Below, in pieces: positions 21,241 through 31,120 of a stretch of 64,000 bases of DNA. The notes beneath the pieces are model-generated. The model saw only the letters and a program-made list of their open reading frames with translations, had not been told where the DNA came from and searched no databases. A program made the position numbers and the translations under genes. Every line of letters starts with the position of its first letter. Position 1 is the first letter of the stretch. The DNA comes from Prorocentrum cordatum (Eukaryota; Sar; Dinophyceae; Prorocentrales; Prorocentraceae), in NCBI GenBank assembly GCA_963575745.1, contig CAUYUJ010015732.1, forward strand, positions 146,001 to 210,000. Reading direction: 5' to 3'.

Positions 21241-21295
21241 CTTTTCTCTCTCTCTCTCTCTCTATCTATCTCTCTCCCTCTCTCTCTCTCTCACT
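21241..21295. repeat. TC microsatellite
   Basis: Runs of TCTCTC with ATC interruptions, about 55 bp. Confidence 0.85.
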
Positions 21296-21432
21296 GCCGT
21301 TGCCCCCCTCCTCCTGCTCCCGCGCTGCCCCGCCCGTTTGCGCTCCCTCTTGCCCGGCGGCGGCGCGTTCGCGGCGAAGGGGCGCCCGCTGATCGCACGC
21401 AGTAGGTTCGAACGCCGTCGACCAGCGGCCTC

Positions 21433-21488
21433 GGGACTCACTGGGAGTCACTGGCACCAGTGAGTCCCAGTGAGTCCCAGTGAGTTCG
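21433..21488. repeat. CACTG palindrome downstream of gene D
   Basis: GGGACTCACTGGGAGTCACTGG-type left arm (21433-21454; one mismatch), a CA loop, and an inverse right arm at 21457-21478, followed by one more CAGTGAGTT. CACTG or CAGTG starts at 21439, 21449, 21458, 21468 and 21478: 10-bp phase on each side. Confidence 0.8.
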
Positions 21489-21539
21489 GACCCCTGCGAG
21501 CGTTCCACGCGTTGCCCCTTCGCGCCTGACCGGGCATCC

Positions 21540-22265
21540 CTCACATTGCCACCCTCCCCCCGCCTCTTCCCCCCCCCCCTGCGCTATTGCCATCCACCCC
21601 CCCTTGCAATCCACCATGCTCCCCCATCTGTCCCATGTCCTCCCGCTTCTTCCCCCCCCTCCCCGCCCGCCTCTTCCTCCTTCCACTCCCCCATCCCGCC
21701 TCCCGTCTCCGCACTCTCCCACATCTTCCTCCCTCTCCCCCCGCCCCTGCTTTATATCACTCCCCACCCGCCTCCGCTCCCCCGCCGCGCCGTCCCTCTC
21801 ATGCCGTGCCCTCCCCGATCGACCCCTCCCTCGCGCCTCGCTCTTCTCTGTCCGCTGCCCCGCTTGCCCGGGCGGCGAGGGGGCAGGGCCTCCGTCGGGC
21901 CGTAGACGTCCATCGCGCCGTGGGCGTCGGGAACGGCGTCGTTGGGGCGGCCGTCGTCGCCGTCGTCCCTCCCCCCTTCTCCACCTCCGTATTCCTCTTC
22001 ATCATCCCTTTTCCTCCTCCATCCCTTTCCCCCGTCCCCACCTCCTCCCCCCCCCATGCCCCTACCTTTCGCCCGTCCTTCCTCCCTCCGCCCTCTCGCC
22101 CACCTCTTCCCCATCCTTCCCTCCTCCCTCTCGACTCTCGCTCCCCTCCCCTCGCCTCCCTCCTCCTCCTCGCCTCCCTCCTTCATCCCACTCAACTCCT
22201 CCTCCTCGCTTCCCCTCCCCCCTCCTCCTCCCTCCTCTCGCCTCCCTCCTCCTAGTCGCCTCCCT
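21540..22265. other. Long pyrimidine-rich tract, no gene
   Basis: More than 700 bp that is nearly all C and T on the plus strand, with CCTCCTCC and CTTCCC units. Open frames (Pro/Ser-rich forward, Gly/Glu/Arg-rich reverse) are composition artefacts. It directly precedes the tandem relict leader. Confidence 0.75.
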
Positions 22266-22267
22266 CC

Positions 22268-22304
22268 TCCGTAGCAATTTTGGCTCAATCCATTTTGGCT
22301 CAAG
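22268..22304 (+). other. Tandem relict spliced leader (DinoSL)
   Basis: The first copy (22268-22288) reads TCCGTAGCAATTTTGGCTCA plus A, one change from the leader (CCATTTT to CAATTTT). It is followed at 22290-22304 by the perfect last 15 nt of the leader, CCATTTTGGCTCAAG. A nested full-plus-truncated order is expected when trans-spliced mRNA is reverse-transcribed, reinserted and trans-spliced again at the AG of the old leader. Confidence 0.85.
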
Positions 22305-23030
22305 TTCAACCGCTCGGCCCTGGTGGTTGAGCTTGGTCGCGTCCGAAAGGCTTGGCTCGACGCCTATAGTGTTCGATAACTTGTCTGGTAAAATGCAGCA
22401 GAACTACCGCGAGCGACGAACGATCGCGATTCAGATGCAACAACGCATCACGATTCTAGATCTACGTAATCACCACCATCATCATTCTAGATCCGCACAC
22501 GCAATGTAGATCCACGATACCAGGATCTAGATTCAAGATCTGGGCGACCCCAGGGAAGGGGGTCGTGCTCGGGCTCTCCTCGGGCTGCCCCCTGGAGCGG
22601 CGCGGCTGCTGGCGGCCCGGGGTCGGGCCTCTCCTCGCTCTGCCGGGCGTTGCTGGCCGGTATTTCGATTGGCAATCCACGCGTGGTTGGCCCGGCCAAC
22701 GCCGTGGAGCCCGCTGGCGTCTGGGCGGCCGGCGTCGCTTGGATCTCCGTCGCCTCGGAGTCAGAGGCGGCCCCGATGTCCGCCCGTCTCGGCGTCGGTT
22801 CCCGCTGCCGCGCCTGCCGCGGCCAGCCGCGGAGGGAGGGGCGGCGGCGCTGGCTTGGCGGGGGCCCCTGCGGCGGCGCAGGAGGGGGCCCCGGGGCCGC
22901 CGCCCCTCGACGGGGCCACGGCCCGCGCCGCCGGGAACAGGCGCCTCGGGAGTGACGTCGGGCCCCGCCTCCACCGATGGCCGCGGTGCCGCCTCCAGCT
23001 GCGACAGCGACGGCGGGAGGGGCCTCGTGG
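22305..23030. other. Sequence downstream of the relict leader; no gene recognised
   Basis: The frame through the leader stays open to 22509 (..FDNLSGKMQQNYRERRT.., then a His run) but matches nothing I know. From 22540 the DNA is GC-rich and could belong to the minus-strand gene that follows. Confidence 0.4.
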
Positions 23031-23035
23031 CTTAA

Positions 23036-26000
23036 TTAGCCCAGCGGGTCGCCTCGGGGGGGCCCGTCGCCGTCGTAGAGGGGGGCCGCCATGCTGGGGG
23101 TGGCTGCTCGCTCCTGCTGGGCCCCGGCACGGGCGCGCCCCCCCGCCACTCGGTTCCTCCGGCGACGGGGGGGGTTCGCAGAGCGCGACGTCCTGCGCCT
23201 CGGGGAGCTCGCGCACGGGCGCCGTGGTGATCGGGACCTGAATGTCCGGCGGCGGCTGCCCGTCTCGCCTCTGCGCGGCCGCCGCGCTGCTGTTGTGATG
23301 CTCCGCGCGGTCCCATCTCGGGCTCTCCTTTTGGGCGCGCTGTTGCAGCCGCCGGAGCAGCTCGTCCCCGGGGCGTGCCCGGCGGTCGCCTCGCAGGCCC
23401 AGTTGGTCAGCTCTCGCGGCTCCGACCGCGCGTCGGCGTAGCTGGTGCGACGGTAGACGTGGATCCAGTCGCCCAGCACCTCTGGTGCCCAGTTCGCTTT
23501 CAGGTTTTCCGGCTCCGGCTGTCGCTCTCGCAGCAGGTCGATCAGGTCGTCGCCGGTCGGGGCCCCCGACGCTTCGAAGTGGCGGTTTGGCCCCAGACTG
23601 CTGCCGCGGCTGTGGGGGTGTCCCCCCAGGTGACTTCGGCCCTCGGGGTCTGTGGTGCCGACGTCCCCGATTTGCCCATCGAGCTCTCCGCTTTCTGTTG
23701 CCCCGTCAGCCTGGTCCTCCCCGTCGGGGAAGCTTGCCAGCGCGTGCTCGAGGAGGTCCGGCCTCTCGCGCATCGGCAGGAGGCTGAGCCCAGCCCGTGT
23801 CATGCTGCGGCCGTCGGCCGCCGGGCCTTGTGAGGCGTGGTCGGCGTGGAAGGGCGCGGCGAGCGGCGGCGCCCCTGCGGCGCGGGCCTCCGCGGCCGGG
23901 CGGCTGCTGGTGAGGGGGCTCACCTCGCGCGGCATCTCCGCCGCCCAGTCGAGCGCGGGGGGGCCGCCAGCCGTCCTGTCCGAGCCGCGTGCGGCGTAGG
24001 GCATCTGGCGTGGCCCCGAACGCGTGGTAGACCTGCTCGTCATTGCAGCTCGCGAACAGCGTGACGCCCCCCTCGCCCTGCTCGGCGGCGAGGGGGGTGG
24101 AAGTCGCTCAGCTGTGCCATGGGCGCCTCAGGGCCTCGGCGGCTCAGCGCATGGGCCCGCGCCCGCGCCGCTGGCCGCGCGCCGGGCCCCGGGGGGGGGC
24201 TCAGGCGGGGGCGGCATGCCGCCCCGCCGTTGCAGTGGCGGGCCCGCGGCCCGCCACTGCAGGGCCTGGCCCAGGGCGGCGGCGGCGGCGCGGCCGGCGC
24301 AGTGGCGGGCCCCGCGGGCGACCGCGCCGCCGAGGCGATGGCAGCCGACCCGCGCTCAGCCCCGCTCTAGAGCGCTGCGCGGCAGCGGCAGGTTTGGCTG
24401 TGGCATGCATGGGTGTGATCTAGTGCGCCTGCGGGCTCGGGCATGCCCGGCAGCTGGCCTCTTCCGCGAGTAGGGTTGCAACGCCCCGTGCAGTCTACTC
24501 CGGCGCTTCCCCTGCGCCATCTGCCGCGTATACCCGTCGCGGTCGTAGAGAACTTGGTCGGCGCAGCACTCGCGCGCCCTCTGGCTCCAACTCCGTCTCT
24601 GAGAGGTCGTCGTCCGCAGCGATCTCAGGGGGCGGGGGTGGCCCGCGCCCGCGCGGGCAGCGGCGCCAACGGCAGCAGCGAGCGCCCTGGCGGCGCTCGC
24701 CACGCAGCGGCAGCCGCGGGCTCCCAGCAGGCGCCCAGCGGCCCTGAGCAGGCGGCAGTCAGCACGAGCGACAAGCCCCAGCTGCTTTCCCCGGCCGGGC
24801 CCTGGGTCGGCGAGTTGTCCAAGCTTGACCAGGTCGTCCGCGTCGAGGTGAAGCGCGCGCTCGCGGGGCTGGCCCCTGCCGGGCGCCTCGCGGCGCAGGT
24901 GGGGCGTCTCGGGGGGCGCCTCCTCCAGGTGGCGGCGCAGGCGCCCAGAGGTTGATCCGCAGACGGTCTCGCAGACGGCCCGGCGCGCGGTCCAGGGCTC
25001 CTGTTCTCGTTTTTCGGCTGACGCGCGCGGCCTGACTCTCCGCGACGTAGATGAGGTGCCGAGGGCGGCCATTGGTTCCTCTCGGGCGCACCTCGTTGTG
25101 CGTCGCGTTGCCGACTGGGCGCGGGGCCCCTGGCGATCCGCTCCAGCGGCGGCGGCAGGGGCGCCCCAGGGGGGGGGCGGGCGGCAGCGGCGGCTGCAGC
25201 ACTCGAGGCGCGCCCGCGCGGGGCCGAAAAGGAAGGCGTCGACTGCGACGGCGAGGCCCAGACAGCCCCGACCTCCCGATCGAGACACTGGCATCCTAGG
25301 GTCACCAGGGGCGAGGTCCAGGCGACGGGCGCGTACTCCCCGAAGGCGATCCCCCAGGCTTGGCGGGCGGGGGCCCAGAAGGGGCCCCGCCGCGGCCGCC
25401 GCGGCGGCGGCGCGACCCAAGCGGGCCCGCAGCGCGGCGGACCAGCTCCAAGCGGGGGCGGCGGGTCCAGCGGGGGTGGCCGCAGGGGTGGCGGGCATTG
25501 GTCTCCAGGCGGGCAGCCAGCAGAAAGCCGCCCGCATCAATTACGGGGGGCGCGGGCCCTGGGTCTGGGGCGGGCGGCTCTCCCGTCTCCTCGTGGCTGT
25601 CCTCGCCCACGTCGTTGCCATCGTCCTCGTCGTCCTCGACGATGGCGTTTGGCGCGGTGTGGCTGGCGAGCTGGGCCGCCGTCGTGCTCGGCATGCCCTG
25701 CTCCGCCTCGTAGTAGTATCCATGGTGCCTGTCGTGCTCGGCAGGGGCTCGTGGCGGCGGCTGGGCCGCCACTGGTGGCGATGGCGTTATTTCGCTGGGC
25801 GACGCGCCCCTGGGAAGATCCAGCCTGTGCTCGACTGCCCGAGCGAGTTCAGCAGCTGTCGGCCCGTCACGGCCATCGGTCATGGCTGCCGCGGAATCCG
25901 CGTCGTCGAGCTTCGCGAAGCCCGGGGCGGCAAGATGATCAACGTCATCGTACGTGTAGTCCTTCTCTGTTGTTTCGGTCTCCCACGCCAAGAGGGACAA

Positions 26001-26219
26001 GGCGGCCAAGGTGGGCGCCTCGGGCGCTGGGCGCGCCCGTGGCCCGGCGGCTGCCTGCATGGCTGCGGGCGGTGGCTGGGCGTCTGGCGCCGAGGCGGTG
26101 CCGGCCGCGAGGCGGTGGCCCAGCGGCGCGGGCAGCCCAGCGGCGGCGGCGGCCGCGCCTGCGCCCCAGCGTAGCACAGCGGCCGCCGCCGGGACCGCAA
26201 GCCAGGCGGCGACCACCAT
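23036..26219 (-). CDS. Broken minus-strand gene of unknown function (possibly retroelement gag-like)
   Basis: Reading from 26219 downward, the N terminus MVVAAWLAVPAAAAVL is hydrophobic. It leads to an acidic, natural-looking segment (TETTEKDYTYDDVDHLAAPG, HGYYYEAEQGMPSTTAAQ, VEDDEDDGNDVGEDSHEETG) that ends near 25600. Farther on come GRPRHLIYVAESQAARV (about 25060) and VLYDRDGYTRQMAQGKRRSR (about 24520). The segment at about 23560-23380 reads LRERQPEPENLKANWAPEVL, GDWIHVYRRTSYADA and RELTNWACEA. These pieces lie in different frames, so either several introns or frameshifts separate them. No domain is recognised. The plus strand also has long open frames here, but their composition is less protein-like. 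Start, exon limits and even unity of the gene are uncertain. Confidence 0.35.
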
Positions 26220-26487
26220 GGCTGTGGCACCCCGGAGGAGGCCCTCCTCCCTCTGCAGAAAGGATGGGGCTCAGCGCCGCTGAGCCGAAAAACTTCAGCG
26301 CAAACTCCTCCTCTGCGACCCTTACCCTTTAAACCTCATGTTTTGAGCTACTGCACAAAACTGCGCCGCGGCGGCGGGATATTTTGTTGCCGGTTGTTAT
26401 TGGGTGTCGACGGCGCTCAAGTAGCTTCCAGAAAACATAACGATTTGCCAACCTAGAAAAGGGGAGAAACGCGAGGTTAGCCTGCTC

Positions 26488-26710
26488 ATGGCCTGCTCGT
26501 TGCCAGGGTTCGCCGTGGGTAGGAAAGCCCTCTCGCTCCGCATTCGACGTCCCTTGCGGTGGCACGACGACCGTGTGTATAGGTCCCGTCGCCCCAGAGA
26601 GGTGGACCTCCTTTCCGCCGACGGCGATTCGCCCCTCCACGCGGCCGCGGCGGGCGGCCACGCGGCCGTGGCGTCGGTGCTGCTGGAGGCCCCTCAGCGG
26701 CCGCCTTGCG
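26488..26710 (+). pseudogene. Single ankyrin-repeat fragment
   Basis: Residues encoded at about 26600-26695 read VDLLSADGDSPLHAAAAGGH then AAVASVLLEA, one ankyrin unit with its next repeat out of frame. The frame then passes into unrelated sequence. Probably an exon or remnant of an ankyrin gene like that at 2381-2830. Confidence 0.5.
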
Positions 26711-26894
26711 GCGCCGCCGTTGCCCGGCTTGGACGGGGAGCGTGCCCACCTCGCGGTCCACCACTCTCCGGCCGCGGCCGGCGACGAGGCGTTTTTTCTG
26801 AACTCTCGGCCTCCGTGGGTCGACTCGGGATTTTGGGGGGCTGTCAAAGGGTGTCTTGGGACGAGAAGAGTTGGGCGATGGTCCTGGGGAAGGG

Positions 26895-26950
26895 GTCGGT
26901 AGGTCTGGGGCCACGAGGCTCGAAAAGATCGGGTCGTCGGAGGTTCTGCG
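26895..26950 (+). repeat. Copy of the CTCGAAAA-type dispersed repeat
   Basis: Reads AGGTCTGGGGCCACGAGGCT, then CGAAAAGATCGGGTCGTCGG. The reverse complement of 818-875 reads AGGTCTGGGGCCCCGAGACT, then CGAAAACATCGAGTCGTCGG, nearly identical. A weaker copy is at 27360-27392. Confidence 0.65.
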
Positions 26951-27590
26951 GGGGGTGAGGACTTAGGGGGGCGGTGATGTAATGTCTGGGCCATGAACTC
27001 CCACATGTCATGGCTCTGTCTTCTTCTTTCCAAGCATCCCCGTCGTCCGCGCAAATGCCTCAGCCCATGATTCGCTGACCCCTCTGTTCCTAGCTCTCCT
27101 CTTCGGTAACCCCCGATATATACAGGGCGACTTTCGCGAAACGTGTCTTCGGGGTTCGCGTCTTCATGTGATTTGCGCCACGGGCAGGGATCGCGGGCCG
27201 CCGCTGGCGCTGCTGCTGCTGCCGCCCTAGACGGGGTTCTAGGATCGAGGTTCGGGGTTGGACGTCGTCGTTTTGGATGTTGCAGTTTCTCGTCGAATTG
27301 GCCAGGGTGGACCCCAGGAGGAGTCTGGGGACCGACTCTTAGAGCATGTTTGAGAAATCTGGCGGCTCGAATAATCGAGGTCCGAGGTTTTTGGATGTTT
27401 TGGGATCTCCTTGGGCGCCCTCGTGGCCGCGGCTGGATCCTCGTCAACGCTCCTCTCCTTATCCCTTGACTGCGGCTGTTCGGTCCGCGAAGTCTGATAC
27501 GCGCTAGTCTCACCAGACTGGCGTAACGCTAACAGAACACGTCATGCAGCACCATATCACCTTCGTTTATCGGATCGGTGACTACGTTAT
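26951..27590. other. No gene recognised
   Basis: Mixed sequence with a GCTGCTGCTGCTGCCGCC triplet patch near 27208 and a weak dispersed-repeat copy at 27360. No exon supported. Confidence 0.4.
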
Positions 27591-27591
27591 C

Positions 27592-27750
27592 GAAGACGCC
27601 TACGGCGAATCACCGCGGCCCCCTGCCTTCAGAATCGCCCATGTGGCCGAGCGTTGTGGCAAGAGCTCTTCCAAGCTATCGGACCATGTGTTCCCCCAGC
27701 CGTTGTGGAAACCCTTCGTGGAACACGTGGGGGAGGATGGCGGAGAAGAT
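27592..27750 (+). repeat. Left flanking direct repeat of the 12-bp minisatellite
   Basis: Shares TCGAAGACGCCTACGGCGAA, then CCCCTGCCTT, GCTATCGGACCATGTGTTCC and GGAACACGTGGG in the same order and strand with 29436-29590, 1.84 kb away. Confidence 0.75.
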
Positions 27751-27754
27751 CAGT

Positions 27755-29300
27755 CGGAGGCGGAGGAGAAGGTGGAGGAGGAGGAGGAGGAGGAGGTGGA
27801 GGAGAAGGAGGAGAAGGATGAGGACAAAGAGGAGGAACAGGGGGCAACTTGGGAGCCTCTGGGGACACTCTTGCAGCCTCCTGGGAGCTTCCTGGGAGCC
27901 TCTTGGAGGCATCTTGGGGGCCCTCTTGAAGGCCTCTTGGGAGCCTTCGGGGGCTTCTCGGGAACCTCTTTGGCCATCTTGGTGGGCTCCCAGCCCGTTT
28001 GACGCCGTCGGGAACCGTCTTGGGGGCCACTCTGGGCTGACTTGGGGCCCTCTTGGGGTGCTCCAGGGCCGTTTTGGAGGCCATCTTGGGCGTCTTGGAG
28101 GCCTCTTGGGCCGTCTTGGGGCGCTTTTGGGCCCGTCTTGGAGGCCTCTTGGGCTGCTCTGGGGCCATCCTGGAGGCCTCTTGGGCGATCTTGGGGTGAT
28201 CTTTGGGGGCTCTTGGGCCGTCTCGGGCCGTCGGAAGGCCGAACATAAGCAATTGCCAACATCCTTCAAAAACCTTGGGATATTCAATGGTTTTAGCCTC
28301 TTCGGGCTTTCCTGGGGGCTCTCTTGGAGGCCTCGTGGGCCGCCTTGGGCCATCTTAGGGCCATCTTGTGCCGTCTTGGTGGGCTCCTGGCCCGTCTGAC
28401 GCCGTCGGAAGCCATCTTGGGGGCCTCTCTGGGCCGACTTGGTGCCCTCTTGGAATGCTCTAGGGCCGTCTGGGGAACCGTCTTGGGCGTCGGAGGCATC
28501 TTGGGCCGTCGTTGGGCCCTCTTGGGCCCGTCTTGGGGGCCTCTTGGGGCGTTCTGTGGCCATTTGGGAGGCCTCTTGGGCGATCTTTGGGGGCTCTTGG
28601 GCCGTCTCGGGCCGTCGGAAGGCCGACAAGAAGCAACTGCCAAAATCATTCGAAAGTCCGTAAGGAAAATCACAGATTTTGGCATCTTCGGGCCTCTCTG
28701 GGGGCTCTCTTGGAGGCCTCTTAGGCCATCTTAGAGCCAACTTGGGCTGTCTTGGTGGGCTCCTGGCCCGTCTGACGCCGTCGGAAGCCGTCTTGGGGGC
28801 CTCTCTGGGCCGACTTAGGGCCTTCTTGGGGTGCTCCAGGGCACTCTTGGAGGCTTCCTTGGGCGTCTTAGAGGCCTTTTGGGCTGTCTTTGGGCCCTCT
28901 TGGGGCCGTCTTGGCGGCCTCTTGGGCAGTCCTGAGGCCATCTTGGAGGCTTCTTGGGCGCTCTGGGGGCGATCTTGGGGGCCTCTTGGGCCGTCTTGGG
29001 TCGTCGGAAGTCCAACAAAGAGCAAATACGATCATCGTTCAAAAACCTAGGGAAAACCAATGATTTCAACATCTTCGGGCCCGCCTGGAGGACCTCTCGG
29101 AGGCCTCTTGGGCCGTCTTGGAGGCCTCTTGGACACCTCTTGGGCAGTTTTGGGCCGTATTGGAGGCTTCTTGGGCGTATCTGGAAGTATTTTGCACCCT
29201 CTCCTCAGGCCGTCTTGGATGCCATCTTGGCCATCTTGGAGGCATCTTGGAGGACAGCTTGGGCCATCTTGGAGCCGTCTGGAGGGGAACGAACAATCCT
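27755..29300. repeat. 12-bp-based minisatellite with a 370-395-bp higher-order unit
   Basis: After a GAG triplet tract (27760-27840), units such as GGCCTCTTGGGC and GGCCGTCTTGGA repeat to about 29290. A non-repetitive spacer (GGCCGTCGGAAGGCCGA... then CATCTTCGGG) recurs at 28237, 28611 and 29005, giving a higher-order period of 374 and 394 bp. The period is a multiple of three, so all frames are largely open (up to 449 codons on the minus strand); I do not regard these as genes. Confidence 0.8.
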
Positions 29301-29435
29301 TTGCAGCCACCTTTTGTATACTTTTCCGGGTGGCCGGCGGGACGGGTAGAAAGCCTCAGGGGGAGTTCTACAAGAACCAACACCGAAAGGATTCAGCACG
29401 CTGGGCACCCCTGTGACAAGCACAGGGGGCGGCGG

Positions 29436-29600
29436 ATCGAAGACGCCTACGGCGAATCACCGCCGCCCCCTGCCTTTTCGGAAGCGCCTATGTGGTTGAA
29501 TGTTGAGGCCAGACCTGCTCAGCTATCGGACCATGTGTTCCCCGAATCGGCTTGGAAAGCCTTCGGGGAACACGTGGGCGTCTTGAAGGTCATCTTGGCC
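29436..29600 (+). repeat. Right flanking direct repeat of the 12-bp minisatellite
   Basis: Second copy of the 27592-27750 segment. It is followed by two more minisatellite-like units and then by CAAACAAAGCTC repeats. Confidence 0.75.
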
Positions 29601-29629
29601 GTCTGGAGGCCATGACTGAAGCAAAGTGC

Positions 29630-29830
29630 CAACAAAGCTCCAACAAATCCCAAACAAAGCTGGATCAAGCTCCACCAAAGCTCCAACGGCGCTCAAACCA
29701 AGCGCAAACAAAGCTTACACAAAGCTCAACCACCTCTCAAGCAAACATTAATCGACGCTTAAACAAAGTTCCAACAAAGCTCGAACATACCTCAAACAAA
29801 GCTCAAACAAAGCTCAAACATCGTTTGGCC
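29630..29830. repeat. 12-bp repeat of CAAACAAAGCTC type
   Basis: About 16 degenerate units such as CAACAAAGCTC, CAAACAAAGCTT and CAAACAAAGCTC. Confidence 0.75.
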
Positions 29831-29834
29831 AGGG

Positions 29835-30240
29835 AGCAGCCCCCGCCCCTGGCCGCCCTGGGCCCTGGCCCTGGCCCTGGCCCTTCCAGGTCTGGGCCCT
29901 GGCCCGGCCCCTGCGCGGGCCCTGGCTCGGGTACCAGACCTCCCAGCCCCTGGCCCTGGCCTGGACCGCCCCCCTTCCCTTCCGGTTCGAGCCTCTCGTT
30001 CGAGCCAGGGGGGGGAGGGGAGTTCGCTCCCGGTTCGAGCCGGGAGGGGTGCCCCTCCCCCTCCCCCCCTTTCCCCCAGTTCGAGCCCAGCCCCCGCCCC
30101 CCACGGTTCGAACTGGGGTTTTGCACGTGCACCCCGTGCCGGTGCCCGACCGATCCGAGCAGGGGAGGGTTCTCCACCCTGGTTCCCAGGAAGGGGGTGG
30201 GGGAAATTTACCCCCCCACCTTCCCCCCAGTTTCTAGGAG
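29835..30240. repeat. GGCCCT tract and GGTTCGAGCC-type repeats
   Basis: CCCTGGCCCTGG units (29850-29970) are followed by copies of GGTTCGAGCC within G-rich or C-rich runs. The GTTCGA motif is not part of a tRNA here: no acceptor or anticodon arms can be drawn. Confidence 0.6.
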
Positions 30241-30590
30241 GGGAGGGACATTTTTTTAGTGAAGCGATGGTGAATTGCGTTCCCTCCAATGTAGCATGAC
30301 TAACACAGAGGGGGTCCACCGCAAGGACAGAAGTTGGCGCTGTCAACTGGAGAACACACAACATGGAATACGAAACTCGGGGTAGCTGGGGAGCTACGTA
30401 ATAGTGCTGCTGGCGACAGCCGAGACATGCAAGCAAGCAGGCAGGCAGGCCACCGCCAAGAAGGAACGTGGCGCAGGCTTGTTCTGGACGGAATTGGAGA
30501 GCACGTGCTGAAGGCTGAAGCAAGTTAGCTTTATCATCAGTTCAGGGTTTACCCGACAACTGTTCATGACTTGCCCATCTGTGATCGTCT

Positions 30591-30602
30591 TTTTGGCTCA
30601 AG
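30591..30602 (+). other. Truncated relict spliced leader (last 12 nt)
   Basis: TTTTGGCTCAAG matches the 3' end of DinoSL exactly; the upstream 10 nt do not match. A chance hit for a 12-mer in 128 kb of strand is below about 1 percent at even base use, but base composition shifts this. Confidence 0.5.
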
Positions 30603-31040
30603 GGAGCTCATTTGCTGAGGCTGCTGCTGCTGCTACCAAGCGCTGGACGGGGTACTGCGGTTCGACGTTGCCAGGGTGTCGAGGCGGTTAGTGCCGCTGC
30701 CAAGCAGGACATGACATATGCTAAAAGGGCATAGCGCGGCAGAATCACATAGCGTCCAGACAGAGGCGGTGGAGAGCCAGTGTAACTTGGAAGGTCAGAG
30801 CGAGAGCGATTTGAACGAAATGGTCGTTTCGTTTCATAATGCATAGATGATCGCTACGCAGCGATCGCTGCATTGAAGTGCTGGCGATACCGGTTTGACG
30901 AACAGCGTTCAAAGAGATGCACATGTTGCCGTTTCGGAGTGAGCTGAGCGGGGTGGGTTTCAGGCTTTTGTCGGCGCGCGCCCCGCGCGTTGGCCAGCGT
31001 TGCCGCTGGTGCGGCTGCTCCTACCTACCTGCTGCGCGCC
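30603..31040. other. Downstream of the truncated leader; no gene recognised
   Basis: A GCTGCTGCTGCTGC tract and a short frame ending at a TAG near 30733 follow the leader. No domain seen. Confidence 0.4.
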
Positions 31041-31044
31041 GGTG

Positions 31045-31120
31045 GCGGCGCAAAAGGCACCGCAAGGGGGGCCCAGCGCCGATCCAAGAAGTCCGCGCGG
31101 ACCTCGAAAGTTAGATATTT
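31045..31120 (+). repeat. Copy of the GATCCAAGAA dispersed repeat
   Basis: GGGGGGCCCAGCGCCGATCC followed by AAGAAGTCCGCGCGGACCTC, very close to 2088-2120. Confidence 0.7.

Noticed and set aside
26281-26296. Minus-strand GTTTTTCGGCTCAG before the unknown minus-strand gene, similar to the leader end
   Set aside because: It has one insertion and one deletion within 14 nt; too weak without the 5' part.
27676-29025. Minus-strand open frame of about 450 codons rich in Lys, Pro and Arg
   Set aside because: Product of the 12-bp minisatellite; the other minus frames are also open for long stretches.
30030-30115. GGTTCGAGCC words suggesting tRNA T-arms
   Set aside because: No anticodon or acceptor stem can be drawn; the words recur as simple repeats in G/C runs.
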